Below are positions 59,951 through 64,000 of a DNA stretch of 64,000 nucleotides, in pieces (within the stretch, counting starts at the first letter, position 1; every line of letters starts with the position of its first letter). Location: positions 62,001 through 126,000 of the forward strand of contig JBKQMB010000043.1 in NCBI GenBank assembly GCA_052326605.1. Reading direction: 5' to 3'. This DNA is from Bog-756 sp052326605 (GTDB taxonomy: Bacteria > Actinomycetota > Acidimicrobiia > Acidimicrobiales > RAAP-2). The notes below the pieces were generated by a model. That model was given only the letters and a program-made list of their open reading frames with translations. It was not told the DNA's origin and searched no databases. The position numbers and the translations under genes were made by a program.

Positions 59951-61616
59951 CGATGTCGATCAGACGGGGGTCTCGACCCTCGGCTCGTTCCAGGGCAGCC
60001 CCCACCAGCTCGCGGAACAGGGGATGGGGCTGGTCGGGACGGCTCTTGAACTCGGGATGCGCCTGCGTGCCGATCCAGAACGGATGGCCCGGCAACTCGA
60101 TGAACTCGACCAGCCGACCGTCAGGGGACACTCCGGAACACACCAGGCCCACCTCTTCGAGCCGGCTGCGGTAGCGCGGATTGACCTCGTAGCGGTGACG
60201 ATGTCGTTCGGACACGACTTCGGTCCCGTAGGCCCTGGCCACCTGTGAGCCCGGGGTCAGCCGTGCGCTGTAGGAGCCCAGCCGCATCGTGCCTCCCTTG
60301 TCGACCACGTCGTTCTGGTCGTCCATGAGATCGATGACCGGGTGGCGGGTGGTGGCATCGAACTCACGGGAGTTCGCACCCTCGAGGCCGGCCAGCGTAC
60401 GGGCCGCCTCGATGATCATGACCTGGAGGCCCAGGCAGAGGCCGAGCAGCGGGACGTCGTGCTCGCGCGCATAGCGCGCCGCGGCGATCTTTCCCTCCAC
60501 GCCGCGCTCACCGAAGCCGCCCGGGATGACCAGGCCGTCGTAGCCCCGCAATGCGTCGTGCTCCAGAAGGCTGGGGACGGTTGCCGCCTGGACCCATTCG
60601 ATCTGCACCTTGGCCCCATGGTGGAACCCGGCGTGGCGGAGCGACTCCACCACCGAGAGGTAGGCGTCGGGCAGGTCCACGTACTTGCCGATGATGCCGA
60701 TCCGGACCGGCCGCACCGCGGCGTCGACCTGGTGAACCAGGCGCTCCCAGCCGGAGAGCTCGATGGGATGAGCCTCCTCGTCGAACTCGAGCAGCCGGAG
60801 GAGGTAGCTGTCGAGGCCCTCCTCGTGCAGGACCAGCGGGATCTGGTAGATATTGTCGGCATCGACCGCGGACACCACCGCCTCGATGGGCACGTCGCAC
60901 AGCAACGAGATCTTCCGCTTCAGATCGTCGGAGATCATCCGGTCCGACCGGCACACGATCACGTTGGGTTGGATCCCCCGACTGCGCAGCTCGGTCACCG
61001 AGTGCTGGGTGGGCTTGGTCTTCTGCTCCCCCGAGGGGCCGAGGTAGGGCACCAGGGTCAGATGGACGTAGGCCACGTTCTCGCGGCCCTCGTCCCGGCG
61101 GAATTGGCGGATGGCCTCGATGAACGGCACGATCTCGATGTCGCCCACGGTGCCGCCGATCTCGACGATCACGACGTCGACGTCGTCGGTGCCGAGGCGC
61201 TTGATGCGCCCCTTGATCTCGTCGGTGACATGGGGGATGACCTGGACCGTCTTCCCCAGGTAGTCACCGCGCCGCTCCTTGGCGATGACCGAGGAGTAGA
61301 TCCGTCCGGTGGTTGCGTTGGAGTCCTTGTGGAGGTTCTCGTCGATGAACCGCTCGTAGTGGCCGAGGTCGAGGTCGGTTTCGCCCCCGTCCTCGGTGAC
61401 GAAGACCTCGCCGTGCTCGAAGGGGTTCATGGTGCCCGGGTCGACGTTGATGTACGGGTCGAGCTTGCACATGGTGACCCGGAGGCCCCGGCACTTGAGC
61501 AGGCGTCCCAGCGACGACGCCGTCAGTCCCTTGCCGAGAGAGGAGGAGACACCGCCGGTGAAGAAGATGTATTTCGTCCCGCTTTCCCTCACGGGCGGGC
61601 CGTCCACGTCGAGCAC
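59937..61616 (-). CDS. pyrG: CTP synthase
   Basis: A 559-residue amidoligase that makes CTP from UTP, ATP and glutamine. TGGVSSSLGKGLTASSLG (about 20-37) is the ATP site, DPGTMNPFEHGEVFV the synthase domain, and the C-terminal glutamine amidotransferase domain has LGLCLGLQVM with the nucleophile Cys and QAHPEFKSRP with the His-Glu pair. GTG 61616 lies six bases after a minus-strand TAGCCT. Confidence 0.97.
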   Translation of the reverse strand: MLDVDGPPVRESGTKYIFFTGGVSSSLGKGLTASSLGRLLKCRGLRVTMCKLDPYINVDPGTMNPFEHGEVFVTEDGGETDLDLGHYERFIDENLHKDSNATTGRIYSSVIAKERRGDYLGKTVQVIPHVTDEIKGRIKRLGTDDVDVVIVEIGGTVGDIEIVPFIEAIRQFRRDEGRENVAYVHLTLVPYLGPSGEQKTKPTQHSVTELRSRGIQPNVIVCRSDRMISDDLKRKISLLCDVPIEAVVSAVDADNIYQIPLVLHEEGLDSYLLRLLEFDEEAHPIELSGWERLVHQVDAAVRPVRIGIIGKYVDLPDAYLSVVESLRHAGFHHGAKVQIEWVQAATVPSLLEHDALRGYDGLVIPGGFGERGVEGKIAAARYAREHDVPLLGLCLGLQVMIIEAARTLAGLEGANSREFDATTRHPVIDLMDDQNDVVDKGGTMRLGSYSARLTPGSQVARAYGTEVVSERHRHRYEVNPRYRSRLEEVGLVCSGVSPDGRLVEFIELPGHPFWIGTQAHPEFKSRPDQPHPLFRELVGAALERAEGRDPRLIDIGAVG

Positions 61617-61628
61617 CTGACGAGGCTA
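61617..61628 (-). promoter_or_regulatory. Leaderless -10 element of pyrG
   Basis: Minus-strand TAGCCT (plus positions 61623-61628) is followed by six bases and the GTG at 61616. It lies in the 61-base gap after recN, so pyrG, nudix and xerD can be transcribed independently of recN. Confidence 0.5.
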
Positions 61629-61677
61629 GCGGAACCGTCCGGACCAAGATGCGGACCCTGCGTCGACGCTGGGTCGG

Positions 61678-63300
61678 TCACTTCCGGACCCCGGCGCCGT
61701 GGACGCCGTCGAGCAGCTCCCGGGCGTGGCGCCGGGCCGAGGCGCTGTTCGGCCTGCCCGACAGCATCCGGCTCAATTCCACCACCCTTCCCTCGTCGTC
61801 GAGGGGCACGACCACGGAGTGCGTTCGGCCGGCGCGCTCGGTCTTCCGCACCTCGAGCTGGTGGTCGGCCTGCGCCGCCACCTGGGCCAGGTGAGTCACG
61901 ACGAGCACCTGGTTGTGGCGCCCGAGATCGGCGAGGGCGGCACCGACAGTGATGGCCGCCGTTCCTCCCACCCCGGCATCGACCTCGTCGAACACCATCA
62001 CCCCGGGAGCATCGGTCAGCGCCAGTCGCAGGGCCAGCATGGTGCGGGAGAGCTCGCCGCCGGAGGCCACCTTGGCCAACGGCTGCAGGGGCTCTCCCGC
62101 GTTGGCGGCCAGCCCGAACGTGACGTCGTCAGCCGGTCCGGTCCCCTCCACGGAGATCGAGAAGCGGGCCGACCCCATGGCCAGTCCGCGCAGCGTCGAT
62201 TCGACGTCGAGGGCCAGGCGGGGGGCGGCCTCCCTGCGGGCCGCCGCCACCTTCGATTCGACCTGTGCGAGCGCCGAACGGGCCAGCTCGATCTCTCCGT
62301 CCAGGGCCACCGCCCGGCGGTCTTCGTGGTCGATGGCCGCCAGGCGCCGGTGGGCCTCCCCGGCAAAGGACAGCACGCCGGAGAGCGTGGCGCCGTACTT
62401 GCGCTCGAGCTGCCGGAACAGCTGGCGGCGGGTGCGGATCTCCTCGAGGCGTTGCGGGTCGTCCTCCCACGTCTCCGCCACCGTCCGCAACTCGGTGGCC
62501 AGGTCGGAGAGCTCGCCCATCGACGATCGCACCCTGGCGTCGGCTGCGGCCAGAGGCGCCCTTCCGGTGAGGGCGGCCGATGCGTCGGCCAGGCGGTCGA
62601 GGGCACCGTCGTCGTCCGATCCGGTGAGGGCGGACAGGGCACGGGCTGCGGCCTCGCGGTGGGCGCCGGCTGCAGCCAGTCTGTCCTCTTCGACCTCGAG
62701 CCGTGCGTCCTCGTCGCCGTCCTCGATGCGGGCCCCTTCGATCTCTTCGATCTGATACCGGAGCATCTCCACTTCGCGGGCCCGTTGCCGGGCATCTCCA
62801 CCCAGGTCCTCCGACTCGTCGGTCAGTCGGCGGAGGTGCTGGCGTGCCGTTCCGAGCAGCGGTAGGTCGACGCCGGCGAAGGTGTCGAGCGCCCGCCGCT
62901 GGGCGTCGGAGTGGACCAGCGACCGGTGCTGGTGCTGCCCGTGCAGCTCGATGAGATCGCCGGCCACTTCGGCCAGTGCACCGATCGGAACCATCCGTCC
63001 GTCGACCCACGCCTTGGACCGTCCCTCGCGGGCCACCGACCGGGCCAGCAACGTCTCGCCGGCCGGCTCCCTTGCGGCCTGGTCGACGAACCGGCCCTCG
63101 ACCAGCGCCTCGGCCGCACCTGCTCGGACCGTCGACGGGTCGGCCCTTCCCCCGAGCAGCAGGCCCAGCGCTTCGACCAGGAGGGTTTTGCCGGCCCCGG
63201 TCTCGCCGGTCAGGGCGGTCATCCCCGGTGCCAGGGTGACCGTGACATCATCGATCACACCGAGGTCACGCACTCGGAGCTCGACCAGGATGCGTCCCAA
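61678..63300 (-). CDS. recN: DNA repair protein RecN
   Basis: A 540-residue SMC-like ATPase for double-strand break repair. TALTGETGAGKTLLVEAL (about 28-45) is Walker A, a coiled coil occupies about 160-360, SGGELSRTMLALRLAL is the ABC signature and VMVFDEVDAGVGG Walker B with the D loop. The reading frame opens at a TTG (63300); a GTG at residue 10 is an alternative. It lies 12 bases after ppnK. Confidence 0.95.
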   Translation of the reverse strand: MGRILVELRVRDLGVIDDVTVTLAPGMTALTGETGAGKTLLVEALGLLLGGRADPSTVRAGAAEALVEGRFVDQAAREPAGETLLARSVAREGRSKAWVDGRMVPIGALAEVAGDLIELHGQHQHRSLVHSDAQRRALDTFAGVDLPLLGTARQHLRRLTDESEDLGGDARQRAREVEMLRYQIEEIEGARIEDGDEDARLEVEEDRLAAAGAHREAAARALSALTGSDDDGALDRLADASAALTGRAPLAAADARVRSSMGELSDLATELRTVAETWEDDPQRLEEIRTRRQLFRQLERKYGATLSGVLSFAGEAHRRLAAIDHEDRRAVALDGEIELARSALAQVESKVAAARREAAPRLALDVESTLRGLAMGSARFSISVEGTGPADDVTFGLAANAGEPLQPLAKVASGGELSRTMLALRLALTDAPGVMVFDEVDAGVGGTAAITVGAALADLGRHNQVLVVTHLAQVAAQADHQLEVRKTERAGRTHSVVVPLDDEGRVVELSRMLSGRPNSASARRHARELLDGVHGAGVRK

Positions 63301-63312
63301 AGGGTCAGGCCC

Positions 63313-64000
63313 CTACCGGTCGGCCAAGTGGAACTTCGCCTTCAGGATGGCGTGGAAATCACGGGTCCCGAAGGTGACGAGCCGGGCCGGCTGCCTGCCC
63401 TCACTGCAGTCCACGGTTGCTCCCGGTTCGAGGAGGGAGACGCTGATGCCATCGACGACCAGTACCGCCGTCCGGGGCTGGAGAACCTCCAGGCGCAGCC
63501 GCTCGGTCGGGTCGAGGACAAGTGGGCGGTCGAAGAGCATGTGCGGGGAGACCGGCGTCACCACGATGGCCCGCAGCCGTGGCGACAGCACCGGTCCTCG
63601 GGCCGAGAGGTTGTAGGCGGTGGAGCCGGTTGGTGTGGCCACCAGCAGGCCGTCGGCCGCGTAGGTGACGAAGGGCCGCCCGTCGATCGATGTCGCGATC
63701 CGGACTGTGTGCCCGGGCACGGTCTTCTCCACCGTCGCCTCGTTCAGCGCCATCCGCTCGTCGACCAGCGCGCCGTCGGGACCGTGCACGGTCACCGAGA
63801 GGGTCATCCGCTCCTCCACCTGGTATGAACCCTCCAGAAACCCGGAGAGCGCATCCTCGAGTCCACCCGGTTCCGCCTGGGTCAGATAGCCCAGGCGTCC
63901 GATGTTGACGCCGAGAACAGGGATGCCGCCTTCCAGCGCGCTGTCCACGGCACGCAGGAGGGTGCCGTCGCCCCCCAGGCTGACCAGGAGATCGGCACCA
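63313..64000 (-). CDS. ppnK: NAD kinase, 5' end cut by the window
   Basis: The 3' 229 codons of NAD kinase. LVSLGGDGTLLRAVDSALEG near the window edge contains GGDGT, the ATP/NAD catalytic motif, followed by PVLGVNIGRLGYLT, ATPTGSTAYNLSARGP and the C-terminal beta domain. Phosphorylates NAD to NADP. The start lies beyond base 64000. It heads the ppnK-recN-pyrG series as in Mycobacterium. Confidence 0.95.
   Translation of the reverse strand, partial: GADLLVSLGGDGTLLRAVDSALEGGIPVLGVNIGRLGYLTQAEPGGLEDALSGFLEGSYQVEERMTLSVTVHGPDGALVDERMALNEATVEKTVPGHTVRIATSIDGRPFVTYAADGLLVATPTGSTAYNLSARGPVLSPRLRAIVVTPVSPHMLFDRPLVLDPTERLRLEVLQPRTAVLVVDGISVSLLEPGATVDCSEGRQPARLVTFGTRDFHAILKAKFHLADR

Noticed and set aside
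60342..61952. Plus-strand open frame of 536 codons
   Set aside because: It is antisense to pyrG, whose motifs and length are canonical.

Overview
The window is a stretch of high-GC actinobacterial chromosome. It carries a complete Pup-proteasome locus (ARC/Mpa ATPase, Dop, Pup, PrcB, PrcA, PafA) followed by Tat genes and a HelY-type helicase, as in Mycobacterium, and near its end a run (ppnK, recN, pyrG, nudix, xerD ... scpA, scpB, rluB, cmk, der) that also follows the mycobacterial order. Several gene families (DUF4193, DUF1918, DUF2889, F420-type DUF385 proteins, leaderless TAnnnT promoters) fit Actinobacteria. The missing pafBC, the tandem ThyX-like protein and the split glycine decarboxylase suggest a deep lineage such as Acidimicrobiia, but that placement is inference.

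Layout. 1-1.9 kb: small membrane proteins, tRNA m1A58 methyltransferase, a ferredoxin. 2.1-8.6 kb: the proteasome and pupylation genes; Pup ends in Gly-Gly-Glu. 8.6-15.2 kb: two tandem signal peptidases I in the place where pafBC stands in mycobacteria, then TatA/B, TatC, HelY-like helicase and a two-domain ThyX-like protein. 15.2-15.7 kb: a gene-free stretch with a foldable multi-stem element. 15.7-23.4 kb: accessory and hypothetical genes, an HtrA protease, a nitroreductase, a methyltransferase, a DUF385 protein and zinc-ribbon proteins.

23.4-25.9 kb is a decayed island: a P450 C-terminal remnant, one intact solitary type IV prepilin gene, a degraded second prepilin on the other strand, an IS630-type transposase remnant, a perfect 22-bp hairpin, and a phased array of CCGTNACG repeats before a zinc-ribbon fragment. 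26-33.2 kb: a class II aldolase, then a minus-strand operon MerR - nuclease-like protein - gcvT - gcvPA - gcvPB - DUF385; gcvH is not in the window.

33.3-35.1 kb holds four genes joined by 4-base start/stop overlaps: an MhuD-like heme monooxygenase, DUF2889, a secreted-repeat lipoprotein and a protein built of 24 consecutive Ser-x-x triads. This is the best candidate for an undescribed system. 35.1-40 kb: a CorA-type channel with GQN instead of GMN, a gamma-carbonic-anhydrase-like protein with a changed metal ligand, an amidohydrolase, a tRNA-Pro and small hypothetical genes.

40-64 kb is mostly housekeeping: der and a DUF512 radical-SAM protein; ispH with an HD/PhnZ-like protein and a glycosyltransferase; the eight-gene scpA-scpB-rluB-aroH-tyrA-aroA-cmk-plsC operon; trpS; two large envelope glycan-type membrane proteins, an M50 protease and a DksA-like protein; xerD, nudix, pyrG, recN and the 3' part of NAD kinase. 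At least a dozen genes are preceded by TAnnnT only 6 to 9 bases from the start codon, indicating many leaderless transcripts.
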